Shown: positions 9,160-20,615, counted from the stretch's first letter. The stretch is DNA of 64,000 nt from Myxococcales bacterium (GCA_016794365.1 JAEUKB010000041.1:124001-188000); one strand, 5' to 3'. The notes: generated by a model not told the origin, from the letters alone. Made by a program: numbers and translations.

Positions 9160-9239
9160 GGGGCCTTGTTTAGCCCGAAATCCACGCTATTGCAAGAAAA
9201 ATGCAATCTTAAGAAGCTTGCATCGTCTCCGTCGAGAGT

Positions 9240-9998
9240 TTACCAGCGGCTCAACATTTGAGGCCCATTTTCGGTGATCGCAATGGAGTGCTCGAAGTGA
9301 GCAGACAACGACCCATCCTTCGTAACAGCTGTCCAGCCGTCGTCGAGAACATCGATGTCATAGCCACCCGCGTTGACCATGGGCTCGATCGCCAAGACCA
9401 TACCCTCTTTTAACCGCAGACCTTTGTTCGGCTCGCCGTAGTTTGGTACCTGCGGATCTTCATGCATTGCTCGGCCAATTCCATGGCCAACAAACTTACG
9501 AACGACTGAGAAGCCAAGCGGCTCGACAAACGACTGCACCGCCCAGCCAATGTCTTGCAACCGATTACCCGGTATACACCGATCGATGGCCAATCTGAGC
9601 GCTTCACGCGTCGATAACACCAGATTCTTGGCGTCGGGAGAAACTTCACCAATCATCACCGTCCGCGCCGAGTCGCCACAGAAGCCATTTTTGAAGACAC
9701 CAAAGTCAATTCCGATGATGTCGCCAGGCTTTAACACTGCATCTCGACGGGGAATTCCATGAACCACCACGTCGTTGATCGACGTACAGATCACAGCCGG
9801 ATAAGGAGGCCGACTGTACCCTAGAAAGGCCGATGTTGTTCCAGCTTTTTTAAGGGCCCGATCCGCGAGCTCATTGAGCTCAGCCGTGCTGACTCCCGGA
9901 CGACAATTCTCCTCAACCAAATCCAGCACGTCGCTCACCACTTGGTTCACGTCGCGCATCTTTTCGATTTCGGACTTGGTCTTGAAGAAAATTTTCAT
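9240..9998 (-). CDS. map: Methionine aminopeptidase, type I
   Basis: 252 residues, the normal type Ia length. The metal-binding and catalytic segments are visible: [60 protein letters not shown] and [13 protein letters not shown]. It removes the initiator Met from nascent proteins after deformylation. Its place after adk in the spc-type cluster is common. Confidence 0.97.
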   Translation of the reverse strand: MKIFFKTKSEIEKMRDVNQVVSDVLDLVEENCRPGVSTAELNELADRALKKAGTTSAFLGYSRPPYPAVICTSINDVVVHGIPRRDAVLKPGDIIGIDFGVFKNGFCGDSARTVMIGEVSPDAKNLVLSTREALRLAIDRCIPGNRLQDIGWAVQSFVEPLGFSVVRKFVGHGIGRAMHEDPQVPNYGEPNKGLRLKEGMVLAIEPMVNAGGYDIDVLDDGWTAVTKDGSLSAHFEHSIAITENGPQMLSRW

Positions 9999-10033
9999 CG
10001 ATTCAACAAGGGTAAGTAACGCTCAGCAGCATC

Positions 10034-10687
10034 CTACGCCGACAGGCATGACATGACCGCTGAGAAAATATCACTGATCTTTCCAGTGCCATTTACCGAA
10101 TAGAACGCTCCTTTTCCTCGGTAGTAAGCCAGGAGCGGAGACGTTTGCTCTTCGTAAGTCTGCAGCCGCTTTTCAACGGCTTCGGGTTTGTCATCAGAAC
10201 GAACCTCAAGGCGGCACGTTCCGATTCCCTCGCAGCTTGGACCGTCCGGCGGCGGATTGTCCGTGATGTGATAGGTCTTTTTACAAGTCGTACACCAACG
10301 ACGGCCCGATAGCCGACGACGAATCTCATCGGCGGGCACATCAATAGCGATAACCTTCAGTGCAGAACGACCAGCACGCGCAAAGAGAGCATCCAGTGCT
10401 TCTGCTTGAGGTATCGTCCTCGGAAAGCCGTCTAGAATCACACCATTTTGATGGTCAGGACGGCACAATCGTTGTTCTACCAACGCAATGACAACATCAT
10501 CAGACACCAGCTTGCCAGCGTCCATGATCGCAGCGACGCGTTTACCCAACTCACTTCCTTCTAGTCGAGCGCTACGAAGCATCTCACCAGTCGAGAGTTG
10601 AGGAATCCCAAGCTTCTTCGCGAGAAGCTCAGCTTGCGTTCCCTTGCCTGCACCTGGAGCACCAAGCAAATAGATGTTTTGTTGCAT
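10034..10687 (-). CDS. adk: Adenylate kinase with zinc LID domain
   Basis: 217 residues from the ATG at 10687; a GTG nine bases upstream is also open, but the P-loop spacing favours MQQNIYLLGAPGAGKGTQ. The P-loop is GAPGAGKGT. DGFPRT follows near residue 85. The LID carries WCTTCKK, then CEGIGTC, four cysteines as in zinc-binding Adk. It catalyses ATP + AMP to 2 ADP. It is encoded directly after secY. Confidence 0.97.
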   Translation of the reverse strand: MQQNIYLLGAPGAGKGTQAELLAKKLGIPQLSTGEMLRSARLEGSELGKRVAAIMDAGKLVSDDVVIALVEQRLCRPDHQNGVILDGFPRTIPQAEALDALFARAGRSALKVIAIDVPADEIRRRLSGRRWCTTCKKTYHITDNPPPDGPSCEGIGTCRLEVRSDDKPEAVEKRLQTYEEQTSPLLAYYRGKGAFYSVNGTGKISDIFSAVMSCLSA

Positions 10688-10719
10688 CGTCACCACTCAC
10701 AGCGATGAGCTGTACGCTG

Positions 10720-12048
<1,329 letters not shown>

Positions 12049-12090
12049 GTCTCTGCTTTCTGCGAGTCAGCGCGACGGACGAGCTGATGG

Positions 12091-12591
12091 CTACTCTGCG
12101 CTGGTGGCTTTCACACGAACAGCCACTGCATTGAAGGAACCCTTCACTGCGAGCAGCTTCTCTTTTGCGGAAGCCGAAATGTAGTGCGCACTAACAGTCA
12201 ACTTGTCAGCAAGCTTCTGACCATCGCGCACTTCACCGAGTACCTTTACCAGCTTGGCGGCGCGGGGAACAAGTCCCGCACTCTTCAGGTCATCAATCCC
12301 AACAGCAACACCTGGTGTCTCGAAGCGAGCGGCGATGTCACCAAGATTGACCGCAAAGATATCTTTGCGGAAGGGATTGTTGAATCCACGCTTCGGCAGA
12401 CGGCGAGCCATCGCCGTTTGACCACCTTCAAATCCCGGCTTGGGAATACCGTGGTGACCCGTGCGAGCCTTCTGACCCTTGGTACCTTTACCCGAGGTCT
12501 TGTGCAGACCCGAGCCATGGCCGCGACCTAGGCGCTTCTTCGGACGGTTGGCACCGGGATTGGGAGCTAGTGTATGTAAAGAAGTTCCCAT
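12091..12591 (-). CDS. rplO: 50S ribosomal protein L15
   Basis: 166 residues from the ATG at 12591 ([20 protein letters not shown]). The longer frame adds 11 residues that overlap rpmD and do not resemble L15, and AGTAGGT lies 7 nt before the chosen ATG. The Gly-rich [15 protein letters not shown] and [11 protein letters not shown] segments are diagnostic. L15 is a late-assembling 23S rRNA binder. Confidence 0.96.
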   Translation of the reverse strand: MGTSLHTLAPNPGANRPKKRLGRGHGSGLHKTSGKGTKGQKARTGHHGIPKPGFEGGQTAMARRLPKRGFNNPFRKDIFAVNLGDIAARFETPGVAVGIDDLKSAGLVPRAAKLVKVLGEVRDGQKLADKLTVSAHYISASAKEKLLAVKGSFNAVAVRVKATSAE

Positions 12592-12598
12592 GGTGAAC

Positions 12599-12784
12599 CT
12601 ACTCAACCACTTCCACTTGGACAAGGTGCGAAACCGAGCGAATCATGCCTCGCACAGCCAGGTTGTCCGGGAGAACCCGCGACTTGTTCAACTTGGTAAG
12701 TCCTAATGCTTTAATCGTACGTCGCTGAACTTCAGGACGACTGATTGCACTACGGACCAACGTAACTTTCAGTTTAAGCGCCAT
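12599..12784 (-). CDS. rpmD: 50S ribosomal protein L30
   Basis: 61 residues: [20 protein letters not shown], then [15 protein letters not shown] and [16 protein letters not shown], matching L30 across its full length. It lies between rpsE and rplO as usual, and the rplO ribosome-binding site overlaps its end. Confidence 0.96.
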   Translation of the reverse strand: MALKLKVTLVRSAISRPEVQRRTIKALGLTKLNKSRVLPDNLAVRGMIRSVSHLVQVEVVE

Positions 12785-12801
12785 CGTAATTCCTCGCTGC
12801 G

Positions 12802-13302
12802 CTACAGGATCTCTTCCAGCGTCTTGCCACGACGACGCGCCGCTTCATGCGGATCGCGAAGTTGCTGAAGCGCTTCCACCGTTGCGTGAATCACGTTGTG
12901 CGGATTCGACGTTCCGATGCTCTTCGTCAGAATGTCCTTGATACCAGCAACTTCGACGATAGCACGAGCCGCGCCACCAGCGATAACACCAGTACCAGGA
13001 GACGCCGGACGAATCAGCACCTTGCCTGCTCCAAAAATTCCGAGTGCATCATGAGGAATGGTTCGTCCATCCTTCAGCGGAATCTTGAACAGGTTCTTCT
13101 TTGCCTGATCTGTCGCCTTCCGAATTGCCTCAGGCACTTCATTGGCTTTACCAAGGCCTGCACCGACGTGACCGTTTTCGTCACCAACCACAACCAGCGC
13201 AGAAAAGCTGAACCGACGGCCGCCCTTCACTACTTTGGCGACGCGGTTGATGTATACAACACGGTCCTTGAGCTCGCCGACCTCATTTACGTTGATCGCC
13301 AC
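12802..13302 (-). CDS. rpsE: 30S ribosomal protein S5
   Basis: 166 residues. The double-stranded RNA-binding fold is near the start ([21 protein letters not shown]), followed by [28 protein letters not shown] and the C-terminal domain ([20 protein letters not shown]). S5 acts in decoding accuracy and initiation. The length matches the family. Confidence 0.98.
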   Translation of the reverse strand: MAINVNEVGELKDRVVYINRVAKVVKGGRRFSFSALVVVGDENGHVGAGLGKANEVPEAIRKATDQAKKNLFKIPLKDGRTIPHDALGIFGAGKVLIRPASPGTGVIAGGAARAIVEVAGIKDILTKSIGTSNPHNVIHATVEALQQLRDPHEAARRRGKTLEEIL

Positions 13303-13311
13303 GACAGACTC

Positions 13312-13680
13312 CTAGAACTTGAGGCCACCCTCGCGCGCTCCCTCTGCCAAAGCAGAGACGCGACCGTGGTAAATAAAGCCGTTACGGTCGAAGACGACCT
13401 TGTCAATTCCCTTGGCCAGACAAAGCTCGGCAATCTTTTTGCCAACCTGCTTGGCCTGATCTCGCTTCTTCAGACCCTTGAGGGACTCAGAAAGCGACGG
13501 GTCTAGACTCGATGAGGCAACAAGCGTATTGCTCTTCGCGCTGTCAGAATCATCAATCACCTGCACATAAATGTGCTGAGTGGACCGATACACCGACAGT
13601 CGAGGACGCTCGACCGAGCCCGAGATGCGCTTGCGGATGGACTGCTTCCGCTTGAGGCGTGCGTTTTCCTTCGTAGCCAT
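13312..13680 (-). CDS. rplR: 50S ribosomal protein L18
   Basis: 122 residues: [35 protein letters not shown], then [29 protein letters not shown] and the GLKF end. L18 binds 5S rRNA with L5 (rplE, nearby). It lies between rplF and rpsE. Confidence 0.97.
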   Translation of the reverse strand: MATKENARLKRKQSIRKRISGSVERPRLSVYRSTQHIYVQVIDDSDSAKSNTLVASSSLDPSLSESLKGLKKRDQAKQVGKKIAELCLAKGIDKVVFDRNGFIYHGRVSALAEGAREGGLKF

Positions 13681-13698
13681 GATTTCACCCGAGCCCGG

Positions 13699-14268
13699 TT
13701 AGCTCGCTCCGGTCTTGCCGACCTTACGCTTGAGCTTTTCCTCGAAATACTTGATGCCTTTGCCCTTGTAAGGCTCCGGCGGCCGCGTGTTGCGAATCTT
13801 GGAAGCAAGCTGCCCAATAAGCTCTTTGTCGCTACCAGACAGCGTCAGGAGAACCGCATCCTGACCCGGATTGACTGTGCTCTTGGCCTTTTCGCTCTTC
13901 GCAGCAACTCCCGCCGGAAGCGTGAGTTCAACAGGATGAGAGAGACCAACAACCAGGTTTAGCTTGGAACCCGTTACTTCCACACGATAGCCAACGCCAT
14001 TGATTTCAAGCTGCCGGGTGTATCCTTCCGACACGCCTTTGACCATGTTCGCAACCAATGCACGAAGAAGTCCGTGACGAGCACGCTCGTCTCGACCATC
14101 AGCCGCACGCGTCACATGGAGTTGACCGGACTCAAGCTTAGCTGAAACGCCGACGGGAATTTTGCGCTTCAGTTCGCCCTTTGGACCCTTCACCGTAATC
14201 AATGAATCCTTGATGGTTACATTGACGCCGGAGGGAACGAGGACTGGAAGTTTGCCAATGCGAGACAT
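13699..14268 (-). CDS. rplF: 50S ribosomal protein L6
   Basis: 189 residues: [19 protein letters not shown], then LLRALVANMVKGVSEGYTRQLEINGVGYRV and the second repeat ending in RNTRPPEPYKGKGIKYFEE. The tail KLKRKVGKTGAS is typical. L6 lies near the sarcin-ricin loop. Its start codon overlaps the rpsH stop by one base, so the two are likely translationally coupled. Confidence 0.98.
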   Translation of the reverse strand: MSRIGKLPVLVPSGVNVTIKDSLITVKGPKGELKRKIPVGVSAKLESGQLHVTRAADGRDERARHGLLRALVANMVKGVSEGYTRQLEINGVGYRVEVTGSKLNLVVGLSHPVELTLPAGVAAKSEKAKSTVNPGQDAVLLTLSGSDKELIGQLASKIRNTRPPEPYKGKGIKYFEEKLKRKVGKTGAS

Positions 14269-14660
14269 TACCAGACCTCACAAAGCAACTCGCCGCCTAC
14301 ACCCAACTTGCGCGCTTGACGATCAGTCATAACACCACGCGAAGTCGAGAGGATCGACAAGCCAAGGCCAGAGCGAACCTTGGGAATACTGTCACTGCTG
14401 ACGTACTTACGCTGTCCAGGACGCGAAATTCGCCGCAAGGCCTGAATCGCACTCTGGTTGTCAGCCCCGTACCGGAGCGTCACCGATAGGACACTGCCGG
14501 TATCAGAGTCACTCCGCGTGACTGCGTCAACATATCCTTCGTCCCGCAACAACTCGGCAACCCGTTCCTTCAGGTTCGAGGCCGGAATTTCAACCTTGTC
14601 TTTGCGAGACAAGATGCCGTTGCGGATTCTGGTTAGCATATCGCCGATTGGATCCGTCAT
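14268..14660 (-). CDS. rpsH: 30S ribosomal protein S8
   Basis: 130 residues: [27 protein letters not shown], then the C-terminal SKPR-type segment [34 protein letters not shown]8 binds helix 21 of 16S rRNA and in E. coli represses the spc operon at the rplE mRNA. It lies 4 bp after rpsN. Confidence 0.98.
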   Translation of the reverse strand: MTDPIGDMLTRIRNGILSRKDKVEIPASNLKERVAELLRDEGYVDAVTRSDSDTGSVLSVTLRYGADNQSAIQALRRISRPGQRKYVSSDSIPKVRSGLGLSILSTSRGVMTDRQARKLGVGGELLCEVW

Positions 14661-14664
14661 TTGT

Positions 14665-14883
14665 TTACCAGCTCGACTTCACAACACCGGGGATTTCACC
14701 ACGCAGAGCCATCTTCCGGAAGCAGATTCTGCACATCTGGAACTTCCGCATGAAGGCTCGCGGACGACCACAGAGCGGGCAACGATTGCGCTGTCGCACC
14801 GAACTGACATTGCCGTTCTTATCGACCTTCTTGAACTTGAAGACGTCGTTCTCCGCTCGCCATTCCTTGGAAAGACGCGCCAT
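14665..14883 (-). CDS. rpsN: 30S ribosomal protein S14, type Z (zinc)
   Basis: 72 residues from [13 protein letters not shown] at 14883; the open frame continues 14 residues upstream, but that part overlaps rplE and lacks family likeness. CPLC and CRIC form the zinc site, followed by [18 protein letters not shown], the classic type Z ending. It is about 11 residues longer at the N-terminus than the usual 61-residue type Z protein. Confidence 0.95.
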   Translation of the reverse strand: MARLSKEWRAENDVFKFKKVDKNGNVSSVRQRNRCPLCGRPRAFMRKFQMCRICFRKMALRGEIPGVVKSSW

Positions 14884-14884
14884 G

Positions 14885-15583
14885 TTAGCTCCTGAAAGGC
14901 ATACCAAGGTACCGCAGCAGAGCACGTCCTTCTTCGTCAGTGCGCGCGGTGGTCACAATGGAAATGTTGAGACCCTTGATCTTGTCGATCTTGTCGTAGT
15001 TGATCTCGGGGAAGATGATCTGTTCACGGATACCGACCGAGTAGTTTCCACGGCCATCGAAAGCACGCGGGGAAACACCCTTAAAGTCACGCACACGGGG
15101 GAGTGCGAAGCTGACGAATCGGTCAAAGAACTCCCACATCTTCTCGCGACGCAGAGTAACCATCGCGCCAATCTTCTGTCCCTCGCGCAGCTTAAACGTA
15201 GCGATAGACTTTTTGGCTTTGGTCACAACCGGAGACTGACCGGAAACGAGGCGAAGTTCTTCGATGGCCGAATCAATGACCTTGGGGTTACCAATTGCCT
15301 CACCTAGTCCCATATTCAGGGTGATCTTCACCAGCTTGGGGACTTGATTCGGGTTCTTGTAACCAAACTCCTTCTGGAGCTTAGCGATCACTTCTTTGTC
15401 ATACAGCGACTTAACACGCGGCGGTTCGGTTCGCTGAATTTCAGGACCCGGAGCAGTCTCTGACTTGCTTGTCTTGTCTGCAGATCTGCGTCCAGCTGCT
15501 GGCTTTGCAGCACCTTTGTTTCCTGCAGCGGGAGCAGCAGGCTTTGCAGCTTTGGCGCCTTCTTTTTTCTTGTCGTCGGCCAT
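14885..15583 (-). CDS. rplE: 50S ribosomal protein L5 with Ala/Lys/Pro-rich N-terminal extension
   Basis: 232 residues from the ATG at 15583, which has GGAG about 10 nt upstream. The first ~50 residues are low complexity ([18 protein letters not shown] and similar). The L5 core starts near [21 protein letters not shown] and runs to [13 protein letters not shown]; standard L5 is about 179 residues. L5 binds 5S rRNA and contacts the P-site tRNA. The extra tail resembles the one at the end of S19 in this window. An in-frame ATG 28 codons upstream would overlap rplX and is unlikely. Confidence 0.95.
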   Translation of the reverse strand: MADDKKKEGAKAAKPAAPAAGNKGAAKPAAGRRSADKTSKSETAPGPEIQRTEPPRVKSLYDKEVIAKLQKEFGYKNPNQVPKLVKITLNMGLGEAIGNPKVIDSAIEELRLVSGQSPVVTKAKKSIATFKLREGQKIGAMVTLRREKMWEFFDRFVSFALPRVRDFKGVSPRAFDGRGNYSVGIREQIIFPEINYDKIDKIKGLNISIVTTARTDEEGRALLRYLGMPFRS

Positions 15584-15650
15584 CGGTATTTGACTCCGTT
15601 CGCTTCTGCGAGCCCCAAAAAACTCGGCAGGACCCGAACTGTCAGTTGTT

Positions 15651-15980
15651 CTAGCTTTGAGCCTCAATCACCGCGCCGCTCTTCGCAACGCGCTGTTTTG
15701 CTCCATCTTTGACCAAAACCCGAACACGGGTTGGCTTATCCGTCTGAGGATCAACCGGCATCACATTGGAGATATGGACAGAGCCTTCCTTCTCCACGAT
15801 TCCGCCTTGTTGATTTTGCTGCGAAGGCTTCGTATGTCGCTTAACCATCTGAAGGCGTTCAATGACAACGCGACTGTCGTTGGCATCGGCCTTGTGGATG
15901 ATCTTGATGACGCGACCACGCTTGCCTTTCTCTTTTCCAGCAATCACCTCGACGAGATCGCCCTTACGAATGCGCTCCAT
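15651..15980 (-). CDS. rplX: 50S ribosomal protein L24
   Basis: 109 residues with the KOW motif at the start ([24 protein letters not shown]) and the [20 protein letters not shown] segment. L24 is one of the first proteins to bind 23S rRNA. Its start overlaps the end of rplN by one base. Confidence 0.97.
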   Translation of the reverse strand: MERIRKGDLVEVIAGKEKGKRGRVIKIIHKADANDSRVVIERLQMVKRHTKPSQQNQQGGIVEKEGSVHISNVMPVDPQTDKPTRVRVLVKDGAKQRVAKSGAVIEAQS

Positions 15981-16348
15981 TACAGAACCTCCGGCGCAAG
16001 CGAAATGATCTTCATGAACTTCTTAGCGCGGAGTTCACGAGCAACCGGCCCAAAGATACGAGTTCCAATCGGCTCGTTTTCTTTGTTGACCAACACAGCT
16101 GAGTTGGTGTCAAACCGGATATAGCTGCCGTCAGGACGCGCCACCTCTTTTGCGGTGCGCACAATCACAGCACGGGCTACATCGCCCTTCTTGACTTTTG
16201 AGTTCGGAAGGGCCTCTTTGATGGAGACGACAATCACGTCGCCGACCGAGGCATACTTTCGCCGCGAGCCGCCAAGCACTTTGATGCAAAACACTTTTTT
16301 TGCACCAGAGTTATCGGCAACATCGAGGACGGTAGTCATTTGGATCAT
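15980..16348 (-). CDS. rplN: 50S ribosomal protein L14
   Basis: 122 residues, full family length: [42 protein letters not shown], ending in [20 protein letters not shown]14 forms intersubunit bridges with 16S rRNA. It lies between rpsQ and rplX. Confidence 0.98.
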   Translation of the reverse strand: MIQMTTVLDVADNSGAKKVFCIKVLGGSRRKYASVGDVIVVSIKEALPNSKVKKGDVARAVIVRTAKEVARPDGSYIRFDTNSAVLVNKENEPIGTRIFGPVARELRAKKFMKIISLAPEVL

Positions 16349-16374
16349 GGCTAATCACCCAACCTTGGTACGGC

Positions 16375-16668
16375 TTAGACGCGCCGAGCCTTCTCGAGAA
16401 GCTCAATCACACGCCAGCGCTTCTCTTTGGAGAGAGGACGAGACTCAATAATGAGCACCTTGTCCCCAACGTGAGCGCCATTGTCAGCGGAGTGAGCCTT
16501 GTACTTGGAGCGCTTGGTCACAAACTTGCCAAACTTAGCATCACGAACCCGACGGGTTACGACCACAACCACGGTCTTATCCATCTTATCGGATGTGACG
16601 ACACCCACCATCTTACGGCGGTTGCCACGCTCCTGCTTAACGGCAGGACTTTGATTATTGCTGTCCAT
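16375..16668 (-). CDS. rpsQ: 30S ribosomal protein S17
   Basis: 97 residues. The S17 core starts at [22 protein letters not shown] and includes the [25 protein letters not shown] segment. A polar leader of about 18 residues precedes the core, so it is slightly longer than E. coli S17 (84). It lies 3 bp after rpmC. Confidence 0.97.
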   Translation of the reverse strand: MDSNNQSPAVKQERGNRRKMVGVVTSDKMDKTVVVVVTRRVRDAKFGKFVTKRSKYKAHSADNGAHVGDKVLIIESRPLSKEKRWRVIELLEKARRV

Positions 16669-16671
16669 GGC

Positions 16672-16881
16672 TTACTTGTTCCCCTTGCGACGTTCCGCCA
16701 TGATTGTCATCACTCGAGCGATCTCGCGTCGAGTCGCACGGATCTGACTCAAATTCTCAAGCTGATTGGTCGCGTGCTTGATACGAAGCTTAAAAAGCTG
16801 CTCCTCAAGTCGCCCCAATCGACCATCGAGCTCCGCAGGCGCGGACTCTCGCATCTCACGCAGTGCAGCAGAGACCTTCAT
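16672..16881 (-). CDS. rpmC: 50S ribosomal protein L29
   Basis: 69 residues forming two long helices: LREMRESAPAELDGRLGRLEEQLFKLRIKHATNQLENLSQIRATRREIARVMTI. L29 lies at the tunnel exit and helps recruit trigger factor and SRP. Its start overlaps the rplP stop by one base. Confidence 0.96.
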   Translation of the reverse strand: MKVSAALREMRESAPAELDGRLGRLEEQLFKLRIKHATNQLENLSQIRATRREIARVMTIMAERRKGNK

Positions 16882-17300
16882 CAGACGCCTCCTTGATCCC
16901 GCGCAACAAAGCGAGTTCCAATCGGGAGCTTATGGTGAGCCAACCGGAACGCTTCACGAGCAAGTTCCTCGCTAACACCTTCCAGTTCATACATCACGCG
17001 ACCGGGACGCACAACGGCCACCCAATCTTCGTTGTTGCCTTTGCCTTTACCCATTCGGGTTTCAGCAGGCTTCTTGGTCGTCGGCTTATCCGGGAAAATG
17101 CGGATGTAGACTTTTCCACCACGCTTGATGTGGCGAGAAATCGCAATACGCGCAGCTTCAATCTGACGAGCGGTAATCCAACCTGGCTCAGCAGCCTGAA
17201 GACCAAAGTCACCGAAGGAAACCGTGTTGCCACCCTTGGCCAGACCACAGGTCCGACCCTTCATGGCTTTGCGGAATTTCGTTCTCTTGGGCGATAACAT
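16881..17300 (-). CDS. rplP: 50S ribosomal protein L16
   Basis: 139 residues: [72 protein letters not shown] and the [22 protein letters not shown] segment. L16 organises the A-site tRNA region. One open variation from the usual KG(R/T)GKG is that the segment reads RMGKGKGN. Confidence 0.98.
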   Translation of the reverse strand: MLSPKRTKFRKAMKGRTCGLAKGGNTVSFGDFGLQAAEPGWITARQIEAARIAISRHIKRGGKVYIRIFPDKPTTKKPAETRMGKGKGNNEDWVAVVRPGRVMYELEGVSEELAREAFRLAHHKLPIGTRFVARDQGGV

Positions 17301-17356
17301 GAACGGGCTCCAAGATTCCTAAGTAACAGCCTCTGTAAAGCAACTCAGCGCCCGGC

Positions 17357-18016
17357 TCACGAGGCGCGGGTCACTGCTGCCCCACCACGAACCGGCAGCA
17401 CTTCGCCCTTGAAGATCCAGCACTTGACGCCAATGACGCCATATGTGGTGTATGCTTGGGCAAAGCCGAAGTCAATATCAGCACGAAGCGTGTGAAGAGG
17501 CACACGTCCTTCGCGATACCACTCATATCGAGCCATCTCAGCACCGCCAAGACGACCCGACGAAGCAACACGAATACCCTTGGCGCCGAACTTCATCGCG
17601 GTCTGAATCGCCTTCTTCATTGCACGACGAAAGGCAACGCGGCGTTCAAGCTGGGTTGCAATATTTTCAGCAACCAACTGAGCATTGATTTCAGCCTTAC
17701 GAACTTCCTGAATGTTCAGGAAGACTTCGTTATCGGTGAGCGCCTGAATTTCTTTTTTCAGCTGCTCAACACCCGCGCCGCGCTTACCAATCACGATGCC
17801 TGGTCGTGCGGTATAGATGTTGATCTTGGCCTTGTTAGCCGCTCGCTCGATCTCTACTCCCGCGATTCCGGCGTGGCTCAGCTTTTTCTTGATCTCGCTC
17901 TTGAGCTTGACGTCCTCGTGGAGCCACTTTGCATAGTTCTTTTCCTCGTACCACTTTGAGCTCCAGCTCTTAATGACACCGAGGCGGAATCCGGTCGGAT
18001 GCGTTTTCTGGCCCAT
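17357..18016 (-). CDS. rpsC: 30S ribosomal protein S3
   Basis: 219 residues. The KH domain carries [19 protein letters not shown] near residue 75. The C-terminal domain has [42 protein letters not shown]3 guards the mRNA entry tunnel with S4 and S5. A 56-bp spacer separates it from rplP. Confidence 0.98.
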   Translation of the reverse strand: MGQKTHPTGFRLGVIKSWSSKWYEEKNYAKWLHEDVKLKSEIKKKLSHAGIAGVEIERAANKAKINIYTARPGIVIGKRGAGVEQLKKEIQALTDNEVFLNIQEVRKAEINAQLVAENIATQLERRVAFRRAMKKAIQTAMKFGAKGIRVASSGRLGGAEMARYEWYREGRVPLHTLRADIDFGFAQAYTTYGVIGVKCWIFKGEVLPVRGGAAVTRAS

Positions 18017-18028
18017 TGCCCTTGCCTT

Positions 18029-18358
18029 TTACTCTGCGACGACGATGGTTACGTGACTGGTCCGGTGCTGAATTCGGTTGGCACGACCCATCGCGCGAGC
18101 CATCCAGCGCTTAAGAATCGGTCCATTGTCAATTGAACAACCTCGAACCACGAGGGAGTCCACATCCGACGTGCCCTTATTCTCTGCATTGGCCACAGCG
18201 GACAGTAGAAGTTTCCGAATGATGCCAGCCGAGCGCTTCGGCGTATGCTTGAGCATCGCCATTGCTTCATCGACTCGCTTGCCCCTCACGAGGTTGGCCA
18301 CCACGCGCATCTTACGGGGCGAAATTCGCACATGCCTGCAAACGGCTTTGGCTTCCAT
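18029..18358 (-). CDS. rplV: 50S ribosomal protein L22
   Basis: 109 residues from [18 protein letters not shown] at 18358; an ATG-like start six codons upstream adds nothing conserved. The body has the [37 protein letters not shown] segment and the extended tunnel loop, ending in [10 protein letters not shown]22 lines the exit tunnel. A 132-bp spacer to rpsS is unusually long for this cluster. Confidence 0.97.
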   Translation of the reverse strand: MEAKAVCRHVRISPRKMRVVANLVRGKRVDEAMAMLKHTPKRSAGIIRKLLLSAVANAENKGTSDVDSLVVRGCSIDNGPILKRWMARAMGRANRIQHRTSHVTIVVAE

Positions 18359-18426
18359 GTCTAAAGTTCCCGGCACCGAGCAACAACGAGGACGAACGTG
18401 GGCTTACCACGCTTGATCGTCCAAAT

Positions 18427-18465
18427 TCAACTCGATTTTTTGAGAGATCGCGAAAAAGTACACAT
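18427..18465 (-). other. Possible 12-codon leader ORF between rpsS and rplV
   Basis: In the 132-bp rpsS-rplV spacer the minus strand has AAGGAG, three bases, then ATG, followed by 12 sense codons (M C T F S R S L K K S S) and TGA. It overlaps a 7-bp inverted repeat TCGCGAA/TTCGCGA (18448-18454 and 18473-18479). A second hairpin, CGTGG/CCACG, is at 18397-18411. It may be a leader peptide or chance. Confidence 0.2.
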
Positions 18466-18490
18466 TTACTCCTTCGCGACGGACCCGATG

Positions 18491-18802
18491 TTACTTTTTG
18501 GCTGGCGCTGCTGGCTTGGCTGGCGCTGCCGCTTTGGCTTTCCGATCACCTGAGTGACCATGGAAAGTCCTCGTCTGAGCAAACTCGCCAAGCTTATGGC
18601 CGACCATGTTCTCCGTCACGAACACCGGGACGAACTTCTTGCCCTGGTGAACCGCAAACGTAACACCCACCATCTCGGGAACTATCGTAGACCGACGCGA
18701 CCAAGTCTTGATGACTTTCTTGCTCTTGGTTTTAACAGCGTCGAGCACCTTCACCATCAGGTGCTTGTCAACGAATGGTCCCTTTTTTATCGAACGAGCC
18801 AT
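18491..18802 (-). CDS. rpsS: 30S ribosomal protein S19 with low-complexity C-terminal tail
   Basis: 103 residues. [31 protein letters not shown] and [27 protein letters not shown] identify S19. The final ~16 residues ([16 protein letters not shown]) are an added Ala/Pro/Lys tail. S19 lies in the 30S head beside S13. It follows rplB by 6 bp. Confidence 0.97.
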   Translation of the reverse strand: MARSIKKGPFVDKHLMVKVLDAVKTKSKKVIKTWSRRSTIVPEMVGVTFAVHQGKKFVPVFVTENMVGHKLGEFAQTRTFHGHSGDRKAKAAAPAKPAAPAKK

Positions 18803-18808
18803 CGGTTA

Positions 18809-19639
18809 CTAACCCTTTGCGCCACGGCGACGAACGATGAATTTATCGGTCGCTTTGTTCTTCCTGGTCTTGTAGCCCTTCGTTGGCATACCCCAAGGAG
18901 AACAAGGATGACGACCACCTGATGAACGACCCTCGCCACCACCCATCGGGTGATCGACTGGATTCATTCCAACGCCACGGTTGTGAGGACGCTGTCCCTT
19001 CCAACGCATGCGGCCAGCCTTACCCCACTGAATGTTGCCATGATCCAAGTTGCCAACTTGGCCAACCGTTGCACGGCAACTCATGTGAACCCGACGGACC
19101 TCGCCAGAGGGAAGGCGAACTTGAGCCCAGTCGCCTTCTTTCGCCATTAGCTGCGCAGAGCCACCAGCCGAACGAACGAGCTGTCCACCTGCACCGATCT
19201 TCAGCTCAACATTGTGGATGGCCGTTCCAAGTGGAATATAACGCAGAGGCAGCGAGTTACCCGGCTTAATATCGGCGCTGTTCGCCGAGATAACGGTATC
19301 ACCGACATTCAGCTTATCAGGGCACAGAATGTAGCGCTTGTCTCCATCTGCATAATGGAGCAGAGCGATGCGACAGCTACGATTCGGATCGTATTCGACC
19401 GCTGCCACTTTCGCAGGAACGCCAGTCTTTTCACGCCGGAAGTCAATCTGACGGTAGCGACGCTTGTGGCCACCACCATGAAACCGCGTTGTGATACGGC
19501 CGAAGTTGTTTCGACCAGCACGTTGCAGCTTACCGCTGGTTAGCTTCTTCTCTGGAGAATCTTTGGTAATCTCCGAGAAATCAAAACCAGTCATTCCACG
19601 CCGACCCGGAGAGGTCGGCTTATAAATCTTGATGCCCAT
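18809..19639 (-). CDS. rplB: 50S ribosomal protein L2
   Basis: 276 residues, standard length. Diagnostic segments include [26 protein letters not shown] and, near the C-terminus, [30 protein letters not shown], which carries the conserved His linked to peptidyl transferase function. Its start overlaps the rplW stop by one base. Confidence 0.98.
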   Translation of the reverse strand: MGIKIYKPTSPGRRGMTGFDFSEITKDSPEKKLTSGKLQRAGRNNFGRITTRFHGGGHKRRYRQIDFRREKTGVPAKVAAVEYDPNRSCRIALLHYADGDKRYILCPDKLNVGDTVISANSADIKPGNSLPLRYIPLGTAIHNVELKIGAGGQLVRSAGGSAQLMAKEGDWAQVRLPSGEVRRVHMSCRATVGQVGNLDHGNIQWGKAGRMRWKGQRPHNRGVGMNPVDHPMGGGEGRSSGGRHPCSPWGMPTKGYKTRKNKATDKFIVRRRGAKG

Positions 19640-19947
19640 CAGACGCCCTCGAAGAACTCGATCTTATTGCCCGGCTCAAGTGTAACGATGGCTTTCTTCC
19701 AATCGGAACGCTGTCCGACAAAGCGACCCATACGCTTCACCTTACCTCGCACGTTAATTGTACGTACGTCGGCAACTTTGACCGAGAAGAGAACTTCAAC
19801 AGCTTGGCGAACTTGAACCTTATTCGCTTCGCTATGAACTTCGAAGAACACAGTGGCGCGGGCACTGTCGCCCTCACCAATCTGCTTTTGACGACTCCCC
19901 TTCTCTGTGAGAAGGGGCCGCTTTACGATTTGATGCGGCTTCATCAC
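19639..19947 (-). CDS. rplW: 50S ribosomal protein L23
   Basis: 102 residues: [64 protein letters not shown]23 is the main docking site for trigger factor and SRP at the tunnel exit. It overlaps rplD by 4 bp. Either of the first two Met codons could be the start. Confidence 0.96.
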   Translation of the reverse strand: MMKPHQIVKRPLLTEKGSRQKQIGEGDSARATVFFEVHSEANKVQVRQAVEVLFSVKVADVRTINVRGKVKRMGRFVGQRSDWKKAIVTLEPGNKIEFFEGV

Positions 19948-20591
19948 ACCCCTCCAGCAGCCTGCGCTGTTGCAGACAGACGGGCCTCGATGGTTTTGGC
20001 CGACTTTACAGTCAGGACCAGCGAGGGGTATTTGAGAATGTCGTACGTATTCAGTCCCTCAAGAGGAAGGAACTTCGCCGACGACAAGTTTCGCATCGCT
20101 TTGCTGACATTCACGGCATCAGCAGCGCCAACGACGAGCGCCGAGGATGCACCGATGCCACTCAGCACTCCTTGCGCAAGCTTGGTCTTCGCACCTTGAA
20201 GCACGAAGTCTTCAAGAATAACGATTTTCTGCTCTGTCGCCCGAACTGTCAGAGCCGAACGAAGCGCCGCTTCGCGCACTTTCTTCGGAACCGAGTAAGC
20301 GTAATCACGCGGCTTTGGCGCGAAGACCTTGGCTCCACCAACAAAATTGGGTGCACGGGTTGAACCCTGACGGGCATTACCAGTTCCCTTCTGTCGATAG
20401 GGCTTTTTTCCACCACCACGTACTTCTCCACGACGGAGAGTACAGTGAGTGCCTGCACGGCGGGAAGCAAGCTGTTGCTTAACCACTTCCCACAGCACAT
20501 GTTCTTTAACCTCTGCGGCAAAGACGTCATCAGCGAGTTCAATCTCGCTAACTTTCTTTCCCTGTAGGTTTACAACGTCGAACTTGGCCAT
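19944..20591 (-). CDS. rplD: 50S ribosomal protein L4
   Basis: 215 residues. The Gly/Arg-rich loop that enters the exit tunnel is present (GEVRGGGKKPYRQKGTGNARQGSTRAPNFVGGAKVFAPKPRDYAYSVPKKVR contains the motif; key residues GGGKKP and QKGTGNAR). L4 also represses the S10 operon in enterobacteria. It follows rpsJ by only 24 bp, whereas rplC (L3) normally separates the two. Confidence 0.97.
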   Translation of the reverse strand: MAKFDVVNLQGKKVSEIELADDVFAAEVKEHVLWEVVKQQLASRRAGTHCTLRRGEVRGGGKKPYRQKGTGNARQGSTRAPNFVGGAKVFAPKPRDYAYSVPKKVREAALRSALTVRATEQKIVILEDFVLQGAKTKLAQGVLSGIGASSALVVGAADAVNVSKAMRNLSSAKFLPLEGLNTYDILKYPSLVLTVKSAKTIEARLSATAQAAGGV

Positions 20592-20615
20592 GTTTGTTAT
20601 CCACGCAGGCTAGGA

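Noticed and set aside
9116-9239. Possible infA gene between map and rpmJ
   Set aside because: The 124-bp spacer is too short for the ~72-residue IF-1 and has no matching frame.
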